Shown here: in pieces, positions 30,678 to 37,954 of the stretch
Layout of the letters: each line of letters begins with the position of its first letter
Position numbering within the stretch: the first letter of the stretch is position 1
DNA from: Pseudomonadota bacterium
GTDB taxonomy: Bacteria; Chloroflexota; UBA5177
Direction of reading: 5' to 3'
Assembly: GCA_021324655.1 (NCBI GenBank)
Contig: JAJPIP010000042.1
Coordinates: forward strand, 1-37,954
DNA: 37,954 bases
Translations under genes and position numbers: made by a program
The notes under the pieces: generated by a model
What the model was told of the DNA's origin: nothing
Seen by the model: the letters and a program-made list of their open reading frames with translations, nothing else
Database searches by the model: none

Positions 30678-32185
30678 CCGGCCGGGACCCCCTGAGCGCG
30701 CAGGACGCGCTTGAGAATCTTGCCCGTCGAGCTCTTGGGTAGCTCGGCAGCAAAGGTGAACCGCTCCGGTACCTTGTACGTCGCGAGGTGATCGCGGCAA
30801 TACGCATCGAGCTCGGCCGGTGATGCCGCGGTGCCCGGATGCAGAACGACCACCGCGCACGCCGACTCCCCTTTGATCTCGTCAGGCATTCCCACCACGG
30901 CGCATTCCTTGACGGCCGGGTGTCGGTACAGCACCTCCTCGACTTCGCGCGGCCAGATTTTGAAGCCGCCGGCATTGATCATGTCCTTGACACGATCGAC
31001 GAGGTACACGTAGCCGTCCTCGTCCACATAGCCGATATCGCCTGTGTGAAACCATCCGCCACGCAACGCAGCTGCCGTCTCCTCCGGATGGTTCCAGTAG
31101 CCGAGCATGACGTTGGGTCCCTTGATGAGAATCTCGCCCCACTCGCCGCAACCGAGCGGACGGTCGTCCGCGTCCACAACGCGCATCTCCACCATCTCGA
31201 TGGGCGTCCCCACCGATCCTGGGCGATACTCCCACTCGTGGTTGTACGACGCGAAAGGTGACGTCTCGGTCAGTCCGTATCCTTCGTACACGGGAAGCCC
31301 GAAGCGCTCGTGCCAGCGTGCTGCCACCTCGGTCGGCATCGTCGCCGCCGCCGAGAAGTAGTACCGCACGCTGGACAGCGCGCTCGGCTTGATGCCGGCA
31401 TTCAAGAGAGCGATGTAGACGGTCGGGACCGCGAAGAACATCGTCACGCCATCGCGCCGGATCGACGTCAGGATCTCGTCCTGCACGAAGCGCCGGTGCA
31501 TGACGATCGAGGCCCCGGAGTTGAAAGCAGTGTTCATGATGAAGTTCTGGCCGAAGCAGTGGAAGAGAGGCAGAAACAGCAGAAGGCGATCATCCGGATC
31601 GACGCGTAGCAGATGGCCGGTGGCGTACATGTTGGAGACCACGTTGCCGTGGCTGAGAACGGCGCCTTTCTGCCGTCCGGTCGTGCCTGAGGTATAGAGG
31701 ATGGCGGCCGGGTTGTTTCGGTCCATGGCCCGGGCAGGGAACCGCTCCGTGGATCCGCCCCCCAGATCGCCGAGCGTGCGGTACCCGGACGCAGCGCCCT
31801 CGCACACCACCACGCCCTCCGGCTTGATGAGGCGGCCCACCAGCGGCTGCAGGCGCGGGAGCAGATCCGCCGTCGTGAAGACCATGGTGGCACCGCAGTC
31901 GGTCAGGATGTGCTCCAACTCCTCGGTTGTCAGCATCGTATTGATGGACACGGCAATCGCGCCGATGGTCTCGATGGCGAGGTAGGCGACCGGAAAAGCC
32001 GGGATATTGGGCAGGAAGAGCGCCACTCGGTCGCCCATGCCGACGCCGAGAGTGTCCAGTCCGCGGGCTGCCCAACATACCTGGTCGCGCAAGTCACGGT
32101 AGGTGATCGCGGCCCCTTCGAACAGGATTGCCGGCTTGTCGGCGAAATGGTGCGCGGCGCGCTCCAGGTTCTCTGCGATGTTCAC
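30674..32185 (-). CDS. Acyl-CoA synthetase (long-chain fatty acid--CoA ligase type, ANL superfamily)
   Basis: 503 residues from GTG 32185 with AAGGAGGGG 3 nt upstream. ANL motifs: P-loop 'ILYTSGTTGRQKGAVLSH' (TSGTTGRQKG at 165-174), 'YEGYGLTETSP' (A5), 'GWFHTGDIGYVDEDGYVYLVDR' (A7/A8 hinge, in part), 'KDMINAGGFKIWPREVE' and the catalytic C-terminal Lys in 'PKSSTGKILKR'. It activates a carboxylic acid with ATP and loads it on CoA. The chain length is not readable; 'FHCFGQNFIMNTAF' is common in long-chain ligases. It is a single gene, divergent from the epimerase cassette across 210 bp. That gap contains a 12-bp palindrome, GCCCGGCCGGGC, at 32236-32247, but no clear promoter. Confidence 0.9.
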   Translation of the reverse strand: MNIAENLERAAHHFADKPAILFEGAAITYRDLRDQVCWAARGLDTLGVGMGDRVALFLPNIPAFPVAYLAIETIGAIAVSINTMLTTEELEHILTDCGATMVFTTADLLPRLQPLVGRLIKPEGVVVCEGAASGYRTLGDLGGGSTERFPARAMDRNNPAAILYTSGTTGRQKGAVLSHGNVVSNMYATGHLLRVDPDDRLLLFLPLFHCFGQNFIMNTAFNSGASIVMHRRFVQDEILTSIRRDGVTMFFAVPTVYIALLNAGIKPSALSSVRYYFSAAATMPTEVAARWHERFGLPVYEGYGLTETSPFASYNHEWEYRPGSVGTPIEMVEMRVVDADDRPLGCGEWGEILIKGPNVMLGYWNHPEETAAALRGGWFHTGDIGYVDEDGYVYLVDRVKDMINAGGFKIWPREVEEVLYRHPAVKECAVVGMPDEIKGESACAVVVLHPGTAASPAELDAYCRDHLATYKVPERFTFAAELPKSSTGKILKRVLRAQGVPAG

Positions 32186-32395
32186 CGTCCCCTCCTTGTT
32201 TTCCGGGAAACGTCCTCTCGCCGTAGACCAATCTGGCCCGGCCGGGCTACCAACCTCGAGTGCGTCAGGAAGACTCCAAATAGACATCCTCGGCACTTAT
32301 CTCGAAAGGGGACGAACGAAGTATTTACGGGCAGCCTACAAAACGCGTTCAATGTGTCCTGGCGTCCCGGACTCGACCAAGAGGAGAGGACAGGC

Positions 32396-33385
32396 ATGTC
32401 AGGACCTACTGCGCTGGTTACTGGAGCGGGCGGGTTTATCGGGGGCCATCTGGTCGCCGAGTTGCGGCGGGGCGGCGCGGGGCATATACGAGCCGTCGAC
32501 ATCAAGCCGTTCGGTGCGTGGTACCAACGTTTTGACGATGTCGACAACGTGCGGCTCGATCTGAACGACCACGATGCATGTTATCGCGCGGCGCGTGGCG
32601 CGGACCTCATCTATAACCTGGCTGCAAACATGGGCGGCATGGGCTTCATCGAGCACAACCGCGCGCTCTGCATGCTGTCGGTTCTGATCAATACGAACCT
32701 GTTGCGCGCGGCGCGGGACGCCGGCGTCGAGCGGTATTTCTTCGCGTCATCGGCCTGCGTGTACGCTGCCGACAAACAGACGAACCCGGGAGTTACCGCC
32801 CTGCGCGAAGAGGATGCCTACCCCGCCCTGGCCGAAGACGGCTATGGATGGGAGAAATTGTTTTCCGAGCGCATGTGCCGACACTTTCGCGAGGATTTCG
32901 GCCTGATGACCCGGGTCGCTCGGTACCACAACGTGTACGGCCCCTTCGGCACGTATGCCGGGGGCCGGGAAAAGGCACCGGCCGCCATCTGCCGCAAGGT
33001 GATCGAGGCGAAAATGTCGGGCCGGCACGAAATCGAGATTTGGGGCGACGGACAGCAGACCAGAAGCTTCATGTATGTGGCCGACTGCGTCACGGGCACA
33101 CGGGCCATCATGCACAGCGACGTCATCGATCCCATCAATCTCGGCAGCAGTGAACTCGTCACCATCAATCAACTGGTCGACATCGTCGAGGACCTGGCCG
33201 GCGTGAGCCTCGAGCGTCGCTACAACCTGAGCGCGCCGCAGGGGGTCCGTGGCCGGAACAGCGACAATACACGCCTCAAGATGGCGCTCGGCTGGGAACC
33301 CTCCACCCGCCTGCGCGACGGCATCGAGCAGACATATGACTGGATCGAGCGCCGGATGCTCGGGCAGGAGGAGGCGGTTGCCTGA
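32396..33385 (+). CDS. GDP-mannose 3,5-epimerase-like enzyme
   Basis: 329 residues from ATG 32396 with GAGGAGAGG 5-6 nt upstream. Extended SDR fold with 'VTGAGGFIGGHLVAEL'. Unlike ordinary sugar epimerases it has the plant GME set: 'AANMGGMGFIEHN', 'SSACVY' (Cys121), 'DGYGWEKL' (Tyr150, Lys154), 'YHNVYGPFGTYAGG' with 'REKAPAAICRK' (Lys193), 'WGDGQQTRSF' and 'GVRGRNSDN'. In Arabidopsis GME the matching Cys and second Lys are the acid/base pair that inverts C3 and C5. The product would be GDP-L-galactose or GDP-L-gulose. It heads a coupled cassette with a glycosyltransferase and an acyltransferase, so the sugar is probably for a surface glycan rather than vitamin C. Confidence 0.85.
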   Translation: MSGPTALVTGAGGFIGGHLVAELRRGGAGHIRAVDIKPFGAWYQRFDDVDNVRLDLNDHDACYRAARGADLIYNLAANMGGMGFIEHNRALCMLSVLINTNLLRAARDAGVERYFFASSACVYAADKQTNPGVTALREEDAYPALAEDGYGWEKLFSERMCRHFREDFGLMTRVARYHNVYGPFGTYAGGREKAPAAICRKVIEAKMSGRHEIEIWGDGQQTRSFMYVADCVTGTRAIMHSDVIDPINLGSSELVTINQLVDIVEDLAGVSLERRYNLSAPQGVRGRNSDNTRLKMALGWEPSTRLRDGIEQTYDWIERRMLGQEEAVA

Positions 33386-34604
33386 TTCTGAGCAGCCGCA
33401 CCGGATCATCTATGTGAGCCTCGTCTTCCACCCCGATCCATCCGCTTCGAGCATCTTATTCACCGATCTCTTTCGGCGGCTGGCCGGTGATTCGATACAG
33501 ATCACTGTTCTGACCGGCTTCCCCTCCAGCAGGGGAAGCCACGCATCCGCCCGGCTGCCACGGCATGAGGAGGTCGACGGAATCCGCATCGAGCGTTGCG
33601 GGCTTCGGATCGCAGGCAAGTCGAGCCTGTTGACGCGCGCGCTGTCGTACGGCACGTTTCTCGCGCATTCCGGTTGGAAGCTGGCCAGGACGGGCCGCGG
33701 TGCCACGGTCGTGGGCGGGACCGATCCGCCGTTCACCTCGATCGCACTGTGGCTGGGCTCGCATCTTGGGCGATATCGCTACCAAGTGCTCTTGCTCGAC
33801 CTCTATCCGGATGGATTGGTTGGTCTCGGTGCCCTGGGTGAGTCCTCACCGGTGACGCGTCTCTGGCGGTGGTTCAATCGCCGAAGCTATCTGAGAGCCG
33901 GCCAATTGCTGGTGATTGGGCGGGACATGGCGATGCTGCTGTCCCGCCGGTACGGAATCGACCCCCAGCAGGTCGCGTACATTCCCCATTGGGGCGCCAG
34001 GGAGGCGGAGATGGGGAGGCAGTCCGGGTTCCTCGCAGCCCTCGGACTGGAAGGAAAGTTCGTCGTTCAATACTCCAGCAATATGGGTCTCTGGCATGAC
34101 ATAGATTGCTTCGTTCACGCCGCCGACCGCCTTCGCGCCGACGAGACGATCCACTTCCTGTTCATCGGGAAAGGCTGCCGGCGGGCCGCGGCCGAAGCCC
34201 TGGCTCGTGACCTGCGCCTGACCAACATCACATGGCTCGACTTCCTCCCGCGTGAGCGTCTCAGCGAGAGTCTCATGGCCTGCGATCTGTCTCTCATCTC
34301 CCTCCGGGCGGGGCTGGAGGGAGTCGCGGTTCCGAGCAAGCTCTATGGGATTCTCGCGAGTGGACGAGCCGTGGTGGCACAGGTGCCACACGAATCGGAA
34401 GTAGCCTATGTGATTGCCGAAGAAAAGTGCGGCATCGTGGTCATGCCGGGCGATGTAGAGGCATTGGCGGCAGCTATCAGCCGGCTGGCACATTCCCCTG
34501 ACGTGACCGCGGAGATGGGCCGAAACGCGGCCGCTGCGTACCGCAACAAGTACACCATTGACAGGGCAGTCGCGGCGTTCCGGCACGTCTGGCATCTGGC
34601 GTGA
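33378..34604 (+). CDS. GT4 glycosyltransferase (WbuB-like, GT-B fold)
   Basis: 408 residues from TTG 33378, which overlaps the epimerase stop by 8 nt and has AGGAGGAGG 3 nt upstream; no ATG fits the N-terminus. N-terminal half: 'IIYVSLVFHPDPSASSILFT' (in part) and 'GTDPPFTSIALWLG', as in WbuB/WcaI-like O-antigen and exopolysaccharide enzymes. C-terminal half: 'FVVQYSSNMGLWHDIDCFV', 'FLFIGKGCRR', 'LDFLPRERLSESLMACDL' and 'VPSKLYGILASGRAVVAQV', the nucleotide-sugar site (the last in place of the E-x7-E loop). It most likely transfers a sugar, perhaps the one made by the preceding epimerase, to a lipid-linked glycan at the inner face of the membrane. Confidence 0.88.
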   Translation: MPDSEQPHRIIYVSLVFHPDPSASSILFTDLFRRLAGDSIQITVLTGFPSSRGSHASARLPRHEEVDGIRIERCGLRIAGKSSLLTRALSYGTFLAHSGWKLARTGRGATVVGGTDPPFTSIALWLGSHLGRYRYQVLLLDLYPDGLVGLGALGESSPVTRLWRWFNRRSYLRAGQLLVIGRDMAMLLSRRYGIDPQQVAYIPHWGAREAEMGRQSGFLAALGLEGKFVVQYSSNMGLWHDIDCFVHAADRLRADETIHFLFIGKGCRRAAAEALARDLRLTNITWLDFLPRERLSESLMACDLSLISLRAGLEGVAVPSKLYGILASGRAVVAQVPHESEVAYVIAEEKCGIVVMPGDVEALAAAISRLAHSPDVTAEMGRNAAAAYRNKYTIDRAVAAFRHVWHLA

Positions 34605-34639
34605 AGGTAAAAGGCGAGAGGACAAAGTCGAGGCGCCTG

Positions 34640-35716
34640 ATGAAGCTGGAGGCGGTGCGAGGTTTCGCGGCCCTCTACGTCGTGGTTCATCATGCTCGTC
34701 CTCTGACCGGAAGTCTGGCCGTCGTGACGTCGTTCGGACAGGAAGCGGTCATCCTGTTCTTCCTCCTGTCGGGCTTCGTCGTGTACTACTCGTCGTTTGC
34801 AGGGAGAAGCCGCTTTGACCTCAGCCGCTACCTGAATCACCGCTTTCGCCGTATCTACCCGCTGTTTCTGATCGCGCTGGCCGTTTCCTATCTCTGCTCC
34901 TGCCTCGTCCGCCATGCGCTGCTTCCGGTCTCAGGGTGGCAGCTGGCGGGGAACCTGGCATTGCTTCAGGACGTGGCTTCCCTCAAGCCCGGCGTCTGGG
35001 TTCAGCCGGTGGGCGGGGACGCACCGCTCTGGTCTCTGTCGTACGAGTGGTGGTTCTACGTGTTGTTCATTCCCATCAGTCTCGGCGTCGCCGGTCGGGT
35101 CGACCTACAGCGGTACCTCGTCTTCATCATGTCGCTCGCGGCAGCGCTCGTCTACCAGATGGTCCCGAACGAGCCGTGTCTCATCCTGGCGTACCTGGTG
35201 ATCTGGTGGACCGGTGTCGAGTTTGCGCGAGAGTATGCGCGGAGTGGAAGGGTGACGTTCCGCGGTCAACTGTCGACCATCGCCTTGCTCGGTGCCATTG
35301 CAGCGACCTGGGCGCTTCCCGTCGTGGTGCGTCACGGACACGGCCACCTGCAGCCGGGCGTTTACCCGCTTCTTCCCCTCCGCCACTTCGGCATGGCGCT
35401 TACCGCGGCCGGCGCCGGTGTCCTGTGGTCGAGAGTCAGGTTTGTCGGCTTTCGTTTTGTGCTTGGCCCGTTCGCACTCGTCGCGCCGATCTCCTACGGC
35501 CTCTACATCATTCATTACCCAATCCTCACGTTGCTGGAGCCGCTGACGATCTTGCCGGCGCTGCGGCTCGCTCTGCTCCTTGCAGTCGCGGTTCCACTCG
35601 CCTGGGTGATGGAATGCTGCTTGCAGCCTCGCCTGAATGTGTTCTTCGATCGTCTGCTGCCGGATCCAAAGACACCCGTCCCTGCGCGCCTTGTGGAGGC
35701 CACGGCGGAAGCGTGA
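34640..35716 (+). CDS. Acyltransferase family 3 (OafA/YrhL-like) membrane protein
   Basis: 358 residues from ATG 34640 (GAGG 6 nt upstream). The frame is also open from GTG 34601, which overlaps the glycosyltransferase stop by 4 nt and would add 13 residues. The family start 'LEAVRGFAALYVVVHH' carries the conserved Arg and His pair used for catalysis; 'FFLLSGFVVYYS' and 'RFRRIYPLFLIAL' follow. About ten membrane helices. These enzymes move acetyl or other acyl groups onto sugars of O-antigens, exopolysaccharides or peptidoglycan. The coupling to the glycosyltransferase suggests acylation of the same glycan. Confidence 0.88.
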   Translation: MKLEAVRGFAALYVVVHHARPLTGSLAVVTSFGQEAVILFFLLSGFVVYYSSFAGRSRFDLSRYLNHRFRRIYPLFLIALAVSYLCSCLVRHALLPVSGWQLAGNLALLQDVASLKPGVWVQPVGGDAPLWSLSYEWWFYVLFIPISLGVAGRVDLQRYLVFIMSLAAALVYQMVPNEPCLILAYLVIWWTGVEFAREYARSGRVTFRGQLSTIALLGAIAATWALPVVVRHGHGHLQPGVYPLLPLRHFGMALTAAGAGVLWSRVRFVGFRFVLGPFALVAPISYGLYIIHYPILTLLEPLTILPALRLALLLAVAVPLAWVMECCLQPRLNVFFDRLLPDPKTPVPARLVEATAEA

Positions 35717-35717
35717 G

Positions 35718-35726
35718 TGTTATACT
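35718..35726 (+). promoter_or_regulatory. Extended -10 (TGT-TATACT) for the coiled-coil membrane protein gene
   Basis: TGTTATACT right after the acyltransferase stop; the start would be near 35733, leaving a leader of about 50 nt with GGGAG before ATG 35783. It separates the downstream pair from the glycan cassette. Confidence 0.5.
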
Positions 35727-35782
35727 GCTCCGCCCTTACCTCCCGGAGTGCCTCGTTTCTGTCCTGAAGGGAGCAGATCAGC

Positions 35783-36397
35783 ATGATGGGCGCGAACGAC
35801 CTGCATCAGGGTGGAACGGGAGAGAAGGAAAGTACTACTCCATCCGGCGTGATCGGCAAGAGACCCATGGCGAACCCGCGTACGTCCCGACTCGCCGGAG
35901 CTCGATTCCGGCAGAGTTTGCCGCTGCCGCCCCCTGACGTTGGGGCTGTCCGCCGAGATCTCGAGACCCGGCTGGCGGAACTTGAGGCTCGCAACACCGA
36001 CCTGGAGAACCAGGTCGCAATTTTGCACAGCGAGCTGGCCGGTTTGGCCGAAGCCGCGGGCGCGCCCCCGGCGAGCGCTCGCGATCAGTCACCGTGGTGG
36101 TCCGGTCTAGCGAGCGTCGCGGTGGTCGCCGGTATCTTCGTGGTGATCATGGTGATCTTGCCTGACGTGTCACTCCCGTTCTTTCCCAGCAGCGGCGCTG
36201 TTGGGCCGGGGGCAGGCGCCAGTCTGCAAACCCCGATTCCAGCCCTTCCGGCACCCACGCCGAGTCCGTTGCCGACTCTCGTGCCGACCGTCCGGCCTCA
36301 CTCTCACTCGGCAGTTGCCGGCCACACCGGGTCCCAGCCGCGCGGAGCGACCCGTAACACACACCGTACAGGGAGAAATCATGGCACACATCGATAA
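35783..36397 (+). CDS. Single-span membrane protein with coiled coil and Pro-rich tail, unknown
   Basis: 204 residues from ATG 35783 (or the next ATG). A polar basic N-terminus is followed by a likely coiled coil at 53-92 ('VRRDLETRLAELEARNTDLE', then 'LHSELAGLAEAAG'). One membrane helix at about 105-127 ('WWSGLASVAVVAGIFVVIMV', in part) leads to an outside tail rich in Pro, Thr, Ser and later His and Arg. By the positive-inside pattern the coiled coil is cytoplasmic. The architecture suggests a structural or signalling anchor, but no family is recognised. The stop overlaps the next gene by 17 bp. Confidence 0.7.
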   Translation: MMGANDLHQGGTGEKESTTPSGVIGKRPMANPRTSRLAGARFRQSLPLPPPDVGAVRRDLETRLAELEARNTDLENQVAILHSELAGLAEAAGAPPASARDQSPWWSGLASVAVVAGIFVVIMVILPDVSLPFFPSSGAVGPGAGASLQTPIPALPAPTPSPLPTLVPTVRPHSHSAVAGHTGSQPRGATRNTHRTGRNHGTHR

Positions 36398-36752
36398 CAT
36401 CAGCTTCCGTCCCGACACCCGGGAGGTTCAGGCCCATCTCCATACGGCGGCCGGCGACGTTCTTACAGAGTGGACCCTCGACGAGACCGATGCCGACCTG
36501 GCGGGACTTCTGTCCGATGTTCTGGTGACGGTCGACGAGATTCAGGTCGCGCGCACCGCTGACGGCTATGAGATCGGGGCCAGCATGTCCATCGGCGGCC
36601 GGCCGTTCCTCACGTCCTGGACCGTCGATGCGGGAGACACCGAGTTCATCGACCGCTTCCGCCGGCTCCTGTCGCGGGCGGACGCCACGGTCGCGCGCCG
36701 ACTGCAGGCAATTCTCTCCCGTGACCTGGCGCTGCAGCCCTCTGTTGAGTAG
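36381..36752 (+). CDS. Unknown 123-residue cytoplasmic protein
   Basis: ATG 36381 with AGGGAG 6 nt upstream, starting inside the end of the preceding gene, so translation is probably coupled. Acidic and soluble, without membrane helix or signal peptide. Strands and helices alternate: 'AHIDNISFRPDTREVQAHL', 'EWTLDETDADLAGLLSDVLV', 'YEIGASMSIGGRPFLTSWTV' and a C-terminal helix 'IDRFRRLLSRADATVARRL'. I do not recognise a family. Paired with the membrane protein before it, it could be a cytosolic partner, inferred only from position. Confidence 0.72.
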   Translation: MAHIDNISFRPDTREVQAHLHTAAGDVLTEWTLDETDADLAGLLSDVLVTVDEIQVARTADGYEIGASMSIGGRPFLTSWTVDAGDTEFIDRFRRLLSRADATVARRLQAILSRDLALQPSVE

Positions 36753-36767
36753 AGGCCCCTTCTCGAC

Positions 36768-37954
36768 CTAGCGCTTGCTTTCCGTGGGCGTCATGGTCAC
36801 CAGTGGCGCGGATGTCGAGGAAGGAATGCTCGCGGGCGATGTGCTTTGAACCGGTGGTACCGCTGCGTTGTTCGTGACGCGCGCAACAGTCGTAGACGTG
36901 GCGACAGGCACGGTGGCGGCCGGTGTGCCGAACTGGGCCGGCCGAACGGTTCCGCTGCCCGCTTGCACTGATTCGGTCACGATCGGAGCGCTTGGGGCCG
37001 AGACCGCCGGAGCGGGAGACGGCGAGGCCGTGGCGGCACTCTTGAGCTGGACATCCGTCGTGGAGGAGGTCGTCGCCGGTGGCACAGCAGTGGCCGTCAT
37101 TGCGATCTGAGTCTTCGTAAGCGGCGTGCGCACCGGTTCCGTTGGTCGTGACGACGTGACGGCGAGGGTTGACCGTGTGGGAGCAGAGGCCGTTCGGGAC
37201 GGCGCCGCACCGGAGCGGTGCGAGGACGTGGCCGAAATCGCGGGGCGTGACACCGTTGAAACCGGGGCTGACGGTGGCCGCGACATCGTCGGAGTGGTGG
37301 CGCGCGGCATGAACCCGCTGGTGGGTCGGCTTCCGATCAATGGCCGCGACAGGATGGCTGATGGTGCCGGCAGCACGGCGGCGGTGTGTGTGTCCACGTG
37401 CCTCGTCGAATGAATAGCCGGGTACGACGGACGGCGCTCCACCGGCAGCGGTAGCATGGCCGCGTTACGGCCGGAGCGAGGAATCGTCGCGATCACGCCG
37501 CTGAGGGCGGCAGCCGTCACGGCCGCTTTGACGGTCGCAGGCGGCAGCGCGGGTGGCGCGAGGCGCGCGGCGAGGTCGCGCAGGCCGCCCAGGATACTCA
37601 CCGCCGGCACTCCGACTTTGTGGTACTCCTCACGCAAGCGGCGCCGGGCGCGGAACAGCAGGGTCTCGACGGCCGATTGACTGACGTTCATCTCGGATGC
37701 GATATCGGCGTAGCTCAGTCCGTCCACCTCCCGCAAGACGAGGACGCGCTGGTGGCTCGCTGCCAGCTTGCCCAGGGCCTCGACCACCGTCTGATGCTCC
37801 TCGCGTACCTCGATCTTTTCCTGCGGTGTGTCACCGTAGAGTGGCAAGGGCAAGACTTCCTCATCGGGCATGGGACAGAGCCGCCGCCGCGAGCGGAAAG
37901 AATCGATGGAGAGGTTGCGAGCGATGCTGAACAGCCAACTCCGGAAAGCGGCAC
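36768..37954 (-). CDS. ECF-type RNA polymerase sigma factor with long Ser/Thr/Pro/Ala-rich tail (5' end outside window)
   Basis: The frame continues to the right edge: upstream of the ATG at 37871 it still encodes 'FRSWLFSIARNLSIDSFR', the end of sigma region 2, so that ATG is not the true start. Region 4 follows ('LGKLAASHQRVLVLREVDGL', 'SYADIASEMNVSQSAVETLL', 'FRARRRLREEY'), including the helix-turn-helix for the -35 element. Beyond it the protein goes on for about 280 residues. First comes a short hydrophobic stretch ('VKAAVTAAALSGVIATI'), possibly a membrane helix, then low-complexity sequence made mainly of Ser, Thr, Pro, Ala and Val. Ordinary ECF factors end after region 4. No anti-sigma factor is visible to its left, so the tail may play that controlling role. 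Confidence 0.88.
   Translation of the reverse strand, partial: AAFRSWLFSIARNLSIDSFRSRRRLCPMPDEEVLPLPLYGDTPQEKIEVREEHQTVVEALGKLAASHQRVLVLREVDGLSYADIASEMNVSQSAVETLLFRARRRLREEYHKVGVPAVSILGGLRDLAARLAPPALPPATVKAAVTAAALSGVIATIPRSGRNAAMLPLPVERRPSYPAIHSTRHVDTHTAAVLPAPSAILSRPLIGSRPTSGFMPRATTPTMSRPPSAPVSTVSRPAISATSSHRSGAAPSRTASAPTRSTLAVTSSRPTEPVRTPLTKTQIAMTATAVPPATTSSTTDVQLKSAATASPSPAPAVSAPSAPIVTESVQAGSGTVRPAQFGTPAATVPVATSTTVARVTNNAAVPPVQSTSPASIPSSTSAPLVTMTPTESKR

Noticed and set aside
1-37954. tRNA or rRNA genes
   Set aside because: I looked for T-loop and acceptor-type patterns in the gaps and found none that would fold; a dedicated covariance search was not possible.

Overview
This is a gene-dense, high-GC bacterial window with about 36 protein genes on both strands and intergenic gaps mostly under 150 bp. 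I see no rRNA, tRNA, insertion sequence, prophage or CRISPR array. Housekeeping genes (ribosomal protein L25, TilS, FtsH, TypA), an MshA-like glycosyltransferase, a DUF3054 protein, actinobacterial-style MMPL and several small CxxC proteins suggest a high-GC Terrabacteria-type organism. Chloroflexota or a close relative such as Dormibacterota is my best guess; this is inference, since no phylogeny could be run.

Left part (1-14.9 kb): the 3' end of a BON-domain gene, an MMPL transporter and L25 with a textbook terminator. Next come three polytopic GT-C-type glycosyltransferases, a RIO-type protein kinase with a long leader, and two divergent small zinc-ribbon genes. These are followed by a Fe-S-type PD-(D/E)XK nuclease facing a DUF3054/P1-peptidase pair, a LacD-type aldolase, an MFS exporter, a small membrane protein and an HxpB-like phosphatase.

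Middle (14.9-28.5 kb): an erythromycin-esterase-family protein, GDP-mannose 4,6-dehydratase and a CDF metal exporter. A 57-residue gene missing from ordinary ORF lists is coupled to a CaCA-type exchanger. Two coupled unknown genes diverge from tilS over one near-palindromic -10 element. Then come ftsH, nicotinate phosphoribosyltransferase, a stand-alone TrkA-N protein with a small partner, a lipoprotein coupled to the MshA-like glycosyltransferase, and a fumarylacetoacetase-family enzyme.

Right part (28.5-38 kb): a small Cys protein, typA and an acyl-CoA ligase. A translationally coupled surface-glycan cassette follows (GDP-mannose 3,5-epimerase-like enzyme, GT4 glycosyltransferase, acyltransferase), then two unknown genes. 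The window ends in an ECF sigma factor with an unusually long Ser/Thr/Pro/Ala-rich tail; its 5' end lies outside the window.

Themes: (i) GDP-mannose-derived sugars and many GT-C/GT-B enzymes point to heavy investment in the cell surface. (ii) Gene starts are packed head-to-head, some sharing one CATG or one -10 box. (iii) Terminator-like hairpins lie in front of rio, ftsH and typA, which may indicate leader attenuation. The rio leader also carries a small ORF with a strong ribosome-binding site and is the best candidate here for an undescribed regulatory device.
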